Origin: Pararge aegeria
Taxonomy: Eukaryota; Arthropoda; Insecta; Lepidoptera; Nymphalidae
DNA length: 64,000 bases
NCBI RefSeq assembly: GCF_905163445.1
Contig: NC_053183.1
Coordinates: forward strand, 18,538,001 to 18,602,000
Direction: 5' to 3'
A program made the translations under genes and the position numbers. Below, piece by piece: positions 10,476-19,810 of this stretch. Below the pieces are notes generated by a model. The model had not been told where the DNA came from and ran no database searches. It saw nothing but the letters and a program-made list of their open reading frames with translations. The first letter of the stretch is position 1, and the number at the start of each line of letters is the position of its first letter.

Positions 10476-10734
10476 AAACAACACTCAATCAATAATTTAG
10501 GTCTTTTATTCTGAACCTTGCCAGCACTGTCTTCTGGTCTGAAAAGATTGCCGATGTAGTTACATGCGCATGATGCTTAATATCTACGCCTCACGTAAAT
10601 AGACCCAGGATCTCACTATTACAGCCATGTTCTTTGCATGCCCTAAGAAATGTGGCTCTATTTAGGTATAGGCTATATCAAACGTTACCAAAGTGCAAGC
10701 ATAAATACTTTATTTTTATCTATATTAATTTATT

Positions 10735-11105
10735 ATTTCCTATCTTATATAAATTTAAAATGCATATAAAAATTTTCGGAACCGACAGGATTTGAACCTG
10801 CGACTCTCGGGCAATCGCGGCCTGAGCGCTTTCACCAATTAAGCTAAGGGTCTCCTACCATCGATGCCGAAATTAGTATATGCCTTTCACATCAGTCTTA
10901 TAGTGACTGTAGCGTCATCTAGTATTAAACGTTGCAGTATCGATCTACTTTTTCAAAGGTCCATATTACAATGAGACACGTTTGAAACAAGAATATGGAC
11001 CTTGGAAAAAGTAGATCGAAACTGCAACGTTGCGATTGCCCGAGAGTCGCAGTTTCAAATCCTGTCGGTTCCCAAAAATTTTTATATGCATTTCAAATTT
11101 ATATA
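10735..11105. mobile_element. tRNA-headed inverted repeat S3
   Basis: Outer arms 10735-10800 and 11040-11105 and inner arms 10924-10968 and 10989-11033 are complementary. On the minus strand the left half contains TTAGCTTAATTGGTGAAAGC (box A-like) and GCAGGTTCAAATCCTG (box B-like), but the acceptor ends do not pair, so this is a tRNA-derived repeat and not a tRNA gene. The left half keeps about 120 bp that the right half lacks, and the junction is an unpaired spacer around GAGACACG. The 143-codon frame from 10995 starts inside this repeat and looks spurious. Confidence 0.6.
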
Positions 11106-11575
11106 ATTGATAATTCCTCCAAGTGTAGGAAAAACACTAATAAAAATTATAAAAATATATTTTCTATCTTATTATCTAACACTGAAAAGGAATGTAAATG
11201 TCATGATTCCAAACGTTCGCTAGCGCTACCAACCTATCAACTTTCAAATGTCACTCGCTTTCGGACTATTCTCGCTAACGTACTACGCGGCGCGGCGCGC
11301 ACGTCCTTGTTAATTCAGGACTTCAACACTTTCTTATCATCCACTATCTTCGACTATTGCTGCCAGCATCTATACTTGAAACCGCCAATGAGACCTATGG
11401 AGCCAGGAGCGGGGTACCCCAAATAGGAGAATCCTGCGTCGACCGGTAAGTGGCATACGTACATACTTTCAGTGTTAGAACTTTAATACGTTACAAATAT
11501 TTTCTATTTACCAATTGGTTGGCCGTATGTACGTTCATTGGCTTCCTTGTACGTTAAATCCCTAACCGCTTATTG
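11106..11575. other. anonymous stretch
   Basis: Contains a short GC-rich patch (CTACGCGGCGCGGCGCGCAC at 11282). No gene or repeat I can name. Confidence 0.45.
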
Positions 11576-12060
11576 CATCATCATCATCATCATATCAACC
11601 CATTACTGGCCACAGAGTACGGCAAGGTGATTACCTATCTCGCGACAGGTTTGCGACAGGCGTAAATCTTGCAATCAATGCTGTCAAACGTCACTTTTCC
11701 ATACAATAAATAAACAAAAGTGACGTTTGACAGCAGTTATTGCAAGATTTACGCCTGTCGCAAACCTGTCACGAGAAACGTAATCACCCTGCGGGTCACC
11801 TCTCAGAATGAGAAGGGTTTACGCCGTAGTCTACCACGCTGGCCAAGTGCGCATTGCTATACGTCACACGCCGTTGAATATTATGGAGAACTCTCAGGCA
11901 TGCAGGTTTCCTCACGATGTTTTCCTTCTCCGTTGAAAGCGATGAATATTAAAATTGCTTAAATTAAAACGCACATAACTCCGAAAAGTCAGTGGTGTAG
12001 CGGTGCTCGAACTCGGTGTGCACGGAAGGAGAGCTGTAGCTTTACCCACTAACCATTGCA
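11576..12060 (-). mobile_element. SINE S4, full length, with nested MITE
   Basis: The tail is read as (ATC)n at 11576, then CAACCCATTACTGGCC, TCTCAGAATGAGAAGGGTTT, TGCAGGTTTCCTCACGATG and CCTTCTCCGTTGAAAGC. The tRNA-like head lies at about 11990-12060; its minus strand reads GCAATGGTTAGTGGGTAAAG and GAGTTCGAGCACCG. A 169-bp hairpin element interrupts the body at 11623. Confidence 0.75.
11623..11791. mobile_element. hairpin MITE inside S4
   Basis: Arms 11623-11698 and 11716-11791 (76 bp each) are reverse complements with few mismatches, around a 17-nt loop. The ends are CAAGGTGATTAC and, from the other side, CAGGGTGATTAC. CGG occurs at 11620-11622 and 11792-11794, and the S4 reading resumes correctly across the element, so a 3-bp target duplication is likely. 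The short ORF here is not meaningful. The superfamily is unknown. Confidence 0.75.
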
Positions 12061-12486
12061 TACTAATGATAAAATAATTTAACTCATAAACGTTTGGTCA
12101 ACTTTTTCCGAAAACAATTTTTTTTTAGGTTTCCGGTTTTCATTCAGTCTATCCTCAATCAAGTTAAAAAACTATTTGATCTGAGGATTTATTTATTTCA
12201 CGAACTAACTTTGCTTTTGTGTTACAAAATTTACAATTCACACATTCATTTATAGTTAACATGGGAGTAGAAAGAGCGGAAAATAAAGGAAAGCTCCTTT
12301 TATTCCTTTCTTTTATTCTTTGCCGATTCCCCGTTTAATATCCGGAGCGCAATTGTTCAAGTGGGACTCCAGGTCTTTTGTCGGTCTATTATGATACAGT
12401 TGAGACCTTTTAACGATATCATTCTATAACTCGGACCTGTACCTACTTAATTGCTTCAGTCTAGTGTTTTAAAATTCAATACCTAA
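12061..12486. other. anonymous stretch
   Basis: AT-rich; nothing recognised. Confidence 0.5.
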
Positions 12487-12915
12487 TCAAAAGTCAAAGT
12501 CAAAGTCAAATATTTCTTTATTCGAATAGGCACTTACATGGCCCTTTTGACATTACATGTAAAATATGAGATAGAAGTGAGTTGATGGCGATAACAAAAT
12601 TCGTCAACTTAAAACTAAAGCTACGAGGGTTCTAAACGCGTCCTGGTCTACAAACTTAGCCCGTTGTTTTTTTTTTACATTGTCATTTAAAACTATTAAA
12701 GAAGCAACCTGGTTAGACACCCAAGCATTTTTATCGTTGACGTAGTCCTTGATATTATAATAGGACTTTCCTATGAGCTTACGTTCAATACAAACTTTTA
12801 ACTTTTTCAGAGATATCTCCAAGATATAAACTGGTAGTTTATTCTAAAATTGTATACAACTTTCTTTAAATGAATAACTTTTTTTATGCAGTCTAGTATA
12901 GATATTTTTAGGTAT
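12487..12915 (-). mobile_element. LINE A with ORF2 C-terminal remnant
   Basis: The tail is read as repeats of AAAGTC, then ATTTCTTTATTCGAATAGGC and the GTCCTGGTCTA block. The minus-strand frame 12822-12604 reads KLKVCIERKLIGKSYYNIKD and YVNDKNAWVSNQ, the decayed C-terminus of a LINE ORF2 similar in layout to that of family B. 5'-truncated. Confidence 0.75.
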
Positions 12916-13261
12916 TGCATTTCAAGCTAGTGCCTACTAAGTATTAAGAACAGGATTATTAATTCATATTAGGTATCAGCTTAAAATTAGGGAATTAGCA
13001 TTTCCAAATGTTTCTTCTCATGTCTCATAGAGCACGTTATACGGTTGTTCCTAGTTATTGTCTTGCCTGCCAACTCGCTCTAAAAACAAAAACCTTTCTC
13101 TTATAAAAGAGGAAAGCTTTGTCGGATGCCCAGCTGTGGGATATGAATCGGCTAAGGATTTTGAAGACACGACAAGTACAAGGGCTCCAATATTAGCGGC
13201 TTAAAACGATTACTGTTCCCAGAAGAAACGTACAAAAAGCTCAGCTTCGTATAGTACTATT
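12916..13261. other. anonymous stretch
   Basis: No supported feature. Confidence 0.5.
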
Positions 13262-13465
13262 ACCGGCTGTTGCCCGCGGCTTCTTGGTTTCCCTTAAACC
13301 CTGCAGGAACCGTACATTTTCCCGGGATAAAAAGCTGCATATGTGTTAATCCAGGGTATAATCTATCTCCATTCCAAAATTCAGTCAAATTGGTTCAGTA
13401 CTTTATGCGTGGAAGAGTAACAAGAGTAACATCTATCGTTCCATCCATACTTACAAGTTACAAAC
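13262..13465 (+). mobile_element. family C repeat
   Basis: Starts CGGCTGTTGCCCGCGGCTTC and continues CCCGGGATAAAAAGC and AAATTCAGTCAAATTGGTTC to an end like CATACTTACAAGTTACAAAC. This is the widespread arthropod repeat type with a CCCGCGGCTTCG start. Non-coding; its class is not settled from the sequence. Confidence 0.6.
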
Positions 13466-13771
13466 TTTTAAATTAATCGTAATAGTATGATTACACCCTA
13501 TTTTGATGTAATTTTGTAATACTCTTGTGTTGGATTTGGGTTTAAAAAATTTCAATATCTCTATAAAGTCTTTGGTACTGGGTATTATGACTAATACGAT
13601 TTTAATCTTTGAACCAACTAAAACTTACATTTCGGTGAGTTGTCTTTAAAACCCTTTCTCTCACGACAGAGAAAGTCTGTGCTCAGCAATGGCACGTTAT
13701 TAGTCTGATGATAAAGTAACTCTATTGTAGCTTAAAACTTAGGCTTAAAAGCCTGCTTAACCTTATTTCAG
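13466..13771. other. anonymous stretch ahead of the intact LINE
   Basis: Nothing recognised. It ends in ATTTCAG (13765-13771), a possible target-site duplication copy. Confidence 0.45.
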
Positions 13772-14060
13772 ACTTAAGAAACAGTTAAAGAGAGAGAAAC
13801 TTGTGTATGCGACATAAATTTGTCTTGTCTTAACGTTTTTCGGCGGGTAGTTGCATAATAAGAAACACGTTATTTTAGTGTATCTCTCTTAAAAATTGAA
13901 TTTATAATTGAATTAATGACCTTTAAACAATTAATAATGCATTAATATCTTCATACCTGCCAGCAGTGTCCCATAAAGGTAAATCCATACAATATAACTG
14001 TAGATAACACTTGAACTTAAACTACTACCAACAACAAACACACAAAACAGCTAGTCAACA

Positions 14061-14813
14061 ATGGAATCTATTAAGAAATCTGTGGATGATCTGTCTCTAC
14101 ATTTTCACAAAACTATGGCTGAATTCCAACAAAATCTGCAGTCTGCTATCCCGGCAACCAGTCCCACCTCAAATATAGCTTCACAGTTTAGCTCGTTCCG
14201 AAACTTTGTCATGACCGCTTTGAACAGTCTTCAGGGGCAGCTAGAACTTCTAAGTCAGCAGATGGATGAGCAGGAAACAAGAAGCCGTAGGAAAATTCTT
14301 CTGTTTCATGGTGTCCCTGAAACTGCCAAGGAAGATGTGCCTGCCACTGTTGTAAAAATCTTGAAAGATCATCTTCAAATGCATGAGCTTTCTGTGGCAG
14401 CGATTAGTCGGTGCCATCGAATAGGGCAGACTGGTGGTGACAAACCAAGAGCACTGCTTGTAAAACTCTGTGACCAGTCCGTTAGAAACAAGATCTGGTT
14501 TTCTAAAAAAAACTTTAAAGGCACCGGGATTACTTTGGGAGAGTTCTTGACCAAGATCCGGCATGAAGCTTTCGTGGCAGCCAGACTACAGCTGGGCCTA
14601 TCAAAGTCTTGGACAAAAAATGGTCGGATAATTGTGATTGGATCTGATGGTAAGCGACATTCTATCACTACGAAGGCTCAGTTAACTGCTATTTCTTCGG
14701 GATGTGGTAGAGAAGCAGCCTCCAGTGTTCTAGCTGGACCTGCTACAGTTGCTTCTAAGCCGCACGCTGGTCCCTCTCAAATTTCTAGATCAAGAAGAGT
14801 GGTGAAGAAATAG
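14061..14813 (+). CDS. LINE ORF1 protein (RNA-binding, coiled coil plus RRM-like)
   Basis: 250 aa, complete. Residues 45-75 are heptad-like (MTALNSLQGQLELLSQQMDE) and probably form a coiled coil. Residues 76-150 begin RRKILLFHGVPE and end VRNKIWFSKKNFKG, which fits the RRM-like fold of L1-type ORF1 proteins: a hydrophobic strand, then the SRCHRIG segment, then ALLVKL. Residues 151-205 (LTKIRHEAFVAARLQLGLSK) resemble the C-terminal RNA-binding domain, and the last 15 residues are basic (SRSRRVVKK). The family role is binding the element RNA as a trimeric chaperone; that is inferred. The start is the first ATG, after CTAGTCAACA. Frames on the other strand are shadows. Confidence 0.8.
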   Translation: MESIKKSVDDLSLHFHKTMAEFQQNLQSAIPATSPTSNIASQFSSFRNFVMTALNSLQGQLELLSQQMDEQETRSRRKILLFHGVPETAKEDVPATVVKILKDHLQMHELSVAAISRCHRIGQTGGDKPRALLVKLCDQSVRNKIWFSKKNFKGTGITLGEFLTKIRHEAFVAARLQLGLSKSWTKNGRIIVIGSDGKRHSITTKAQLTAISSGCGREAASSVLAGPATVASKPHAGPSQISRSRRVVKK

Positions 14814-15591
14814 CGCTGATGTGCAGTTAAGAGTAGTTTTTTGATGATTTGTTGTCATTTAGTAATTACCAGTTATCCATAACTAACTTTATATATATTC
14901 TTTCCCTCTCTATTTTATAACTTAAAGTATACTTTTGTTTCTTATATTGAATTTTGTGTTAGTATAATTCACTCTGATTTGGGTGTCTACTTTTAATTTT
15001 ATTTGTACCTGCTTTTAAATTTATAATTTTAGTTGTCAAACGTCAACTTATTGCATTGTTGTTGTTATGAAAGTTCAGAATACTCATGTTGTACAGCACT
15101 GGGTTCTTGCTTTTTGTTGTAATAGTTATAACAATATGGCTGTATTCTCTTTGGCTAAGGCACTGAACTAGAATATGTTTATATTAATTAACTGGTCTGT
15201 GGTTATAATACCTTCTTTGCCAGTGACTTTGCACTCGTGTTTGTATCCTCTTTGTGACGCGTCGCCAGCGAGCCTGCATTGCGGTATTGTTGACGTTTGG
15301 CTTTCAATGCTTGTATACTCATTGTTTTATATGATGTTTTTGTCATATTTTTAGAGAATTGTGTTAATGATAGACAAGAACTTCATGTTTTGTAATTAGG
15401 TTAGATCTTTATTTCTATGTCAATTAAGTTGTTTTCTTTTGATGATTGTTTTTTCTTAAGTTTAAACCTTAGGAATTTACACTGTCGGCAGGCAATATGT
15501 TTAGCACGTTTTAAATTATAATATATATATATTTTTTTTATATTATTATTATTTTTATCGTATTTTATAATATTATTATTTTAATTGTATT
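14814..15591 (+). other. inter-ORF spacer of the intact LINE
   Basis: 778 bp, T-rich, becoming almost pure A/T at 15520-15590. No open frame links the ORFs and no other repeat is seen in it. This is long for a two-ORF LINE, where ORFs usually abut or overlap. It may hold an internal translation or promoter signal, or be an old insertion. Confidence 0.5.
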
Positions 15592-18546
15592 ATGAATATT
15601 GGGGATGATATTTCTTGTAGTGACAGTAGTGATAGCTCTGATGAGGTAACCTTCTTTTCTCCTGTTTGTTCCTCTGATGGAAGCTTCCATAGCACTTCGT
15701 TACCTTTAAATACACGCCTTGAGTCCGCTTTTGCGGGGTATCCTAAGAATTTCAACGTAGTTCACATAAATGCGCAGAGTATTCCTGCACACTTCCCAGA
15801 CCTTTTAACCTCTTTTGATGTTAGGAACGTCCATGCTATTCTAGTTTCAGAGTCTTTTTTAAAGCCGTGCCTTCCCTCTACCTCTTATTCTCTTCCTGGC
15901 TTCCATCTAATTCGAAATGACCGTGTGGGTAAAGGTGGTGGGGGAGTTGCGATCTACCTACGCAGCCACATTCCATTTTCCATTTTAAATAAGTCATCGT
16001 CAACTTATGCTGAATCTTCGGAACATTTATTTTTAGAACTACTGTTTGGTAATTTAAAAGTGCTCTTAGGTGTATTTTACAGTCCATCGCTTCGAATAGA
16101 TTACTTTCACGAATTTGAAACTCTACTAGAGACTTATGTGCCACATGCAGATCATATAATAATTATGGGTGATTTTAATACTTGCCTCGTTAAAGATGAT
16201 TCGCGGGCCCATAAGCTAAAAAATATAATAAATAGCACAAATTTGTCTTTGCTTCCAACGAGTCCCACACATTTCTTTCCGAACTGCTCGCCTTCACAGC
16301 TGGATTTGATGATTGTCTCTGCATCGGCGTATGTTAGTTCTTTTGGCCAGCTTTCTGCGGAAGCCTTTTCTTACCACGATTTGGTATACCTATCCTATAA
16401 TGTGCGCCCGCCTAAGCTCAAGCCAACAACAGTCATGCGTCGTAGTTTTCACAAGTTTAGTAATGATCATTTCTTGCGGGATCTAAATTGCATAGATTGG
16501 GACGTAGTTTTCAATGCTCCTTCGCTGGATGAAAAGATCTCTATTTTCAATTCTCTTCTTATTGAACTCTTTGATACCCATGCACCTTTTCGACCGATTA
16601 AACTAAAGCATCTGCCTGCACCGTGGCTTACTTATGATATAAAGCTTGCCATGTCTAAGCGTAACGCGGCGAAATCAAGGTATAAGATCCAACCCTCTGA
16701 TGCCAACTTGCTTAAGTATAAGCGGCTGCGGAATCGGTGTAACAAGATGTGCAGAGACGCTCAGCGCAATTATATCCACTCTTCAGTTGATGGAAAGAGT
16801 ACCCTTAAGGTGTGGAAATTTTTGGAAACTTTGGGCATTGGTCGCCGGCAAAAAAGTGTTCCTGATAGTGTGGATATAGATGCTTTGAATCGTCATTTCA
16901 GTAATGTGACAACTAGTATTAGTCGCAAAACTGAAACTCTGGCTTCGATAAGCTCGCGTTCAAAGCCTCATTTTCCATTGTTCCAATTTAGCGTGGTCAG
17001 TCCTGGCGAAATAATAAAGCACATAAATGCAGTTAAATCAGATGCTTTGGGAAATGACGGTATCAGCCGTAAGATGATATTGTTAAGTTTAGATTACATC
17101 TTACACGTTCTGTGCTACTTATTTAATCTATCTCTCTCATCTAGTTCCTTTCCTAGTGCCTGGCGTATAGCTGAGGTCATACCTATTCCTAAAAATTCTA
17201 ACCCGTCTTTGTTTTCTCATTTCCGACCTATTTCTATTCTTCCGTTCTTATCTAAAGTCCTGGAACGTATTGTTAATTCTCAATTATCTTTATTTCTTTC
17301 TAAAAATAATATCCTTAGCACTTTTCAATCTGGCTTTCGTCGTGGGCACAGCACTGTCACGGCTTTAACCAATGTCTGTGACGATATTCGTTTAGGTATT
17401 GATAATAAGCAGGTGACCATTTTGGCTTTGCTTGATTTCTCCAATGCATTCAACACTGTGGATTTTGAGATTCTCTTGGCCATACTAGATTCCATTAATA
17501 TTTCTTCACCTGTAGTTAGATGGTTCCATTCTTATTTACATGATCGTACGCAATGTATCAGAGTCAAAGATAAATTCTCTTCTTACTGCCGCCTCCTTGC
17601 TGGTGTTCCACAGGGTGGCGTACTATCTCCTCTTCTATTCTCCATTTTCATTAATACCATGACTGATCTCCTTTCTTTACCTTATCATCTTTATGCGGAT
17701 GATTTTCAAATATATGTGTCTGCTCTGGTTTCTGATATTCCTGAGGCTGTAAATAGACTCAACGCTGACCTTAGTGCTATCTGTGACTGGAGCAGATCTC
17801 ATGGGTTATTGGTTAATGCCAGCAAGTCTCAGTCAATTATTTTGGGTAATTCTAGGCAAATTGCGAAAGTGAATTTTTCTGGTATTCCGCAAGTCACTTT
17901 TGATGGGTCTCTGCTGCCTTATAGCAAAACTGTGAAAAACCTAGGCATTCTCATGGACAGCAGTTTATCTTGGAGGCCGCAAGTAGCCCATGTAAGCCAG
18001 AAAGTTTTTAGTGCCTTTGGGTCCTTAAAAAGATGGAAAAATCTCTTGCCTATCAAGACTAAGATTTTATTAGCCAATACCCTTCTTCTTCCTATTTTAG
18101 ATTATGCCGATGCCTGTTATTTAGACTTGACTGAGGACCTTCTGGATAAGCTGGAGCGACTACAAAACTTATGCATAAGATTCATATTTGGTCTTAGGAA
18201 ATATGATCACATCTCTGAGTATCGCAAAAAATTGAAGTGGCTTCCTATTAGGCATCGGCGTAATCTGCATGTCCTTTCAATCCTGTATTCTACTCTTTTT
18301 CATCCTTGGACACCACCCTACCTTAAACAACGCTTTCATTTCCTTTGCCCGTGTCCGTCTCAAGGATCTCAGCGTTCTGCTAGGGAGAATATTCTCCGAA
18401 TGATGAAATGTAAGTCGCAAAGTTACTCGGAATCCTTCACAATAAAAGCTGCAACGCTGTGGAATGCACTCCCTGACGATATTCGTCGCTCTAAATCCCT
18501 AGCTATTTTCAAAAGCCGTGTTAGACATCACTATTTGTCATTATAA
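15592..18546 (+). CDS. LINE ORF2: APE endonuclease and reverse transcriptase
   Basis: 984 aa. A serine/aspartate-rich N-terminus (1-52) is followed by the APE-type endonuclease at about 53-271: HINAQS, VSES, GGGGVAIYLRS, MGDFNT (192-197), SQLDLMIV and SYHDLV, so the catalytic Asn, Glu, Asp and His positions are kept. The reverse transcriptase spans about 475-760: FPSAWRIAEVIPIPK, LLDFSNAF (Asp about 615), GVPQGGVLSPLLF (about 671) and YADD (701-704). The C-terminal part has LWNALPDDIR (about 956) and FKSRVRHHY, a feature of CR1/L2/Jockey-like proteins. There is no RNase H or CCHC motif. No frameshift or stop is present, so the enzyme is probably functional. It would nick the target and prime reverse transcription of the element RNA in the nucleus. 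Exact clade (CR1, L2, Daphne or Kiri) needs a phylogeny. Confidence 0.9.
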   Translation: MNIGDDISCSDSSDSSDEVTFFSPVCSSDGSFHSTSLPLNTRLESAFAGYPKNFNVVHINAQSIPAHFPDLLTSFDVRNVHAILVSESFLKPCLPSTSYSLPGFHLIRNDRVGKGGGGVAIYLRSHIPFSILNKSSSTYAESSEHLFLELLFGNLKVLLGVFYSPSLRIDYFHEFETLLETYVPHADHIIIMGDFNTCLVKDDSRAHKLKNIINSTNLSLLPTSPTHFFPNCSPSQLDLMIVSASAYVSSFGQLSAEAFSYHDLVYLSYNVRPPKLKPTTVMRRSFHKFSNDHFLRDLNCIDWDVVFNAPSLDEKISIFNSLLIELFDTHAPFRPIKLKHLPAPWLTYDIKLAMSKRNAAKSRYKIQPSDANLLKYKRLRNRCNKMCRDAQRNYIHSSVDGKSTLKVWKFLETLGIGRRQKSVPDSVDIDALNRHFSNVTTSISRKTETLASISSRSKPHFPLFQFSVVSPGEIIKHINAVKSDALGNDGISRKMILLSLDYILHVLCYLFNLSLSSSSFPSAWRIAEVIPIPKNSNPSLFSHFRPISILPFLSKVLERIVNSQLSLFLSKNNILSTFQSGFRRGHSTVTALTNVCDDIRLGIDNKQVTILALLDFSNAFNTVDFEILLAILDSINISSPVVRWFHSYLHDRTQCIRVKDKFSSYCRLLAGVPQGGVLSPLLFSIFINTMTDLLSLPYHLYADDFQIYVSALVSDIPEAVNRLNADLSAICDWSRSHGLLVNASKSQSIILGNSRQIAKVNFSGIPQVTFDGSLLPYSKTVKNLGILMDSSLSWRPQVAHVSQKVFSAFGSLKRWKNLLPIKTKILLANTLLLPILDYADACYLDLTEDLLDKLERLQNLCIRFIFGLRKYDHISEYRKKLKWLPIRHRRNLHVLSILYSTLFHPWTPPYLKQRFHFLCPCPSQGSQRSARENILRMMKCKSQSYSESFTIKAATLWNALPDDIRRSKSLAIFKSRVRHHYLSL

Positions 18547-18601
18547 TTTTGTTGTTCGTATATGTGTACTTATGTATCTATAGTAAATGTAAATATTTGT
18601 T

Positions 18602-18627
18602 AATATATATATATATATATATATATT
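18602..18627. repeat. (TA)n microsatellite in LINE 3' UTR
   Basis: About 12 TA units; the minus copy at 21221-21236 also has a TA run nearby. Confidence 0.9.
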
Positions 18628-18774
18628 TATTTATATCTTATTTTATTTATCTCTTTTAATTATTTATTATATTAGTTATTAGTAGTATGTACTTAAGTGT
18701 GTAAATTTATGTATTGTTTATTTTAATTGCGATTTCCCGTCTCTCATGTTTTGTTGTGTACTATCGGTAAGGTT

Positions 18775-18805
18775 ACCTGGCAGAGATCACTTTTAGTGAT
18801 AAGGT
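18775..18805 (+). promoter_or_regulatory. 3' UTR stem-loop of the intact LINE
   Basis: ACCT (18775-18778) pairs with AGGT (18802-18805). Inside, ATCACT (18786-18791) pairs with AGTGAT (18795-18800). The same two-stem layout with compensating bases occurs at four other LINE ends in the window (20455, 27074, 28769, 54086) and in the minus copy at 21021-21232. By analogy with LINE 3' ends that are recognised by their own reverse transcriptase, it is a candidate recognition hairpin. Confidence 0.65.
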
Positions 18806-18897
18806 CGCCTTTTGCTTTTAATTTTTTGTTTAACTATATTTGTAATTTCTCCTTTATTACGCAATAAAGATGTTTAAATAAAAATAAATAATTTCAG

Positions 18898-19269
18898 CTG
18901 AGCTAAGTTAAGGTACGTTCTATACATTATCTCAGCTTAAGAATCTAGTTAAGAGCCAAGAGGTATACTCATACTGTATATACTTGTATGTTATTATACA
19001 TTATACCTAATGAGAATTATCTACTCTCATATCGTAAAATTCGAGTTATGAGTTTAATGTATTTACCTGTCTTTTTTTCATTCGTGTAGGTCTTTTGTAG
19101 GTAATGTTTAATAGCACGGCTTTCGAACTACTTTTGCAAATTACATTTGCTGCTTGATTCACGCCAACATCGTAATTTAACAGCCAATTGAGTTAAGCAA
19201 CTTTTATATTAAAACTTGCGTATTAGTTGTATTAATAGTTACTTTGTATATACAGTCTCATGCTTTAGC
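18898..19269. other. anonymous stretch
   Basis: No feature recognised. Confidence 0.5.
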
Positions 19270-19440
19270 TTCATGGAGAGCTACTTGTGACCGAAGCCTT
19301 CTCCCACAGCTTTATCAACTCTCTGAGCTGCACAAGTGGAAATAATAACCCAATAAAATATGTGAAATAATAAACGGCGGTAAACTTCTCCTTTCCCATG
19401 CTTATATTCCCGTGCTTTAGCAGGTGGTCACGTTAAGTCG
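19270..19440 (-). mobile_element. internal part of long-form S2
   Basis: CTTCTCCCACAGCTTTATCA, GTGGAAATAATAACCC and AGCAGGTGGTCACG are the reverse complement of blocks at 9833-9890 and 10271-10360. Here the order is continuous, which shows that the copy at 9569 is interrupted. Confidence 0.6.
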
Positions 19441-19684
19441 TATTTATATCAAAATACCCATCAACTCAATGTCATGAACATAAATATCTGGCAAATATGA
19501 ATTTATAGTTATCAAAAGTTTAATTTACCCACTTTATAAATTTACTGTAACATTAGAGTGATAACAGGAAAGCCGACCTGGGAAGGCTGATTCGAAAACG
19601 AAGTTACAAACTCCCAAACATTCCATTACAATATAGAAAGGTTACAATAACGTTTGCTTCTTTCAAAACTTCATAACTATTTTC

Positions 19685-19800
19685 ATCGTCATCATCATGT
19701 CAATCAAAGGACTCCCATAGCTGGACATAGGTCTATTGTAGGCAGTTCCAAATCGCGGCATAGCACCGGTGTTATGCCGCTTAGGTTCAGTGGCTAATGC
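19685..19800 (-). mobile_element. RTE-like LINE 3' end
   Basis: The (ATC)n tail followed by TAGCTGGACATAGGTCTATT and ATAGCACCGGTGTTATGCCG matches the usual 3' UTR order of lepidopteran RTE elements as I know it. A second short copy is at 46928. Confidence 0.55.
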
Positions 19801-19810
19801 GACTCACTTG

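Larger units (their letters stand above)
13772..18890 (+). mobile_element. intact CR1/L2-like non-LTR retrotransposon
   Basis: An apparently complete LINE: about 290 bp of possible 5' UTR, ORF1, a 778-bp AT-rich spacer, ORF2, a 3' UTR with a (TA)n tract and a stem-loop, and an AATAAA-containing end with tail AAATAAAAATAAATAA. The tail is microsatellite-like rather than poly(A), as is usual for CR1-like clades. ATTTCAG at 13765-13771 and 18891-18897 may be the target duplication, but seven bases could be chance, so the 5' end is provisional. Both ORFs are open, which points to recent insertion. Confidence 0.8.

Noticed and set aside
10780..10860. tRNA gene on the minus strand
   Set aside because: It has box A- and box B-like words, but the acceptor ends do not pair and a second inverted copy lies 200 bp away, so it is a tRNA-derived repeat (S3).
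10995..11426. 143-codon ORF as a gene
   Set aside because: It starts inside the S3 inverted repeat and shows no domain.
14250..14668. minus-strand ORFs inside LINE ORF1
   Set aside because: Shadows of the well-supported plus-strand ORF1.
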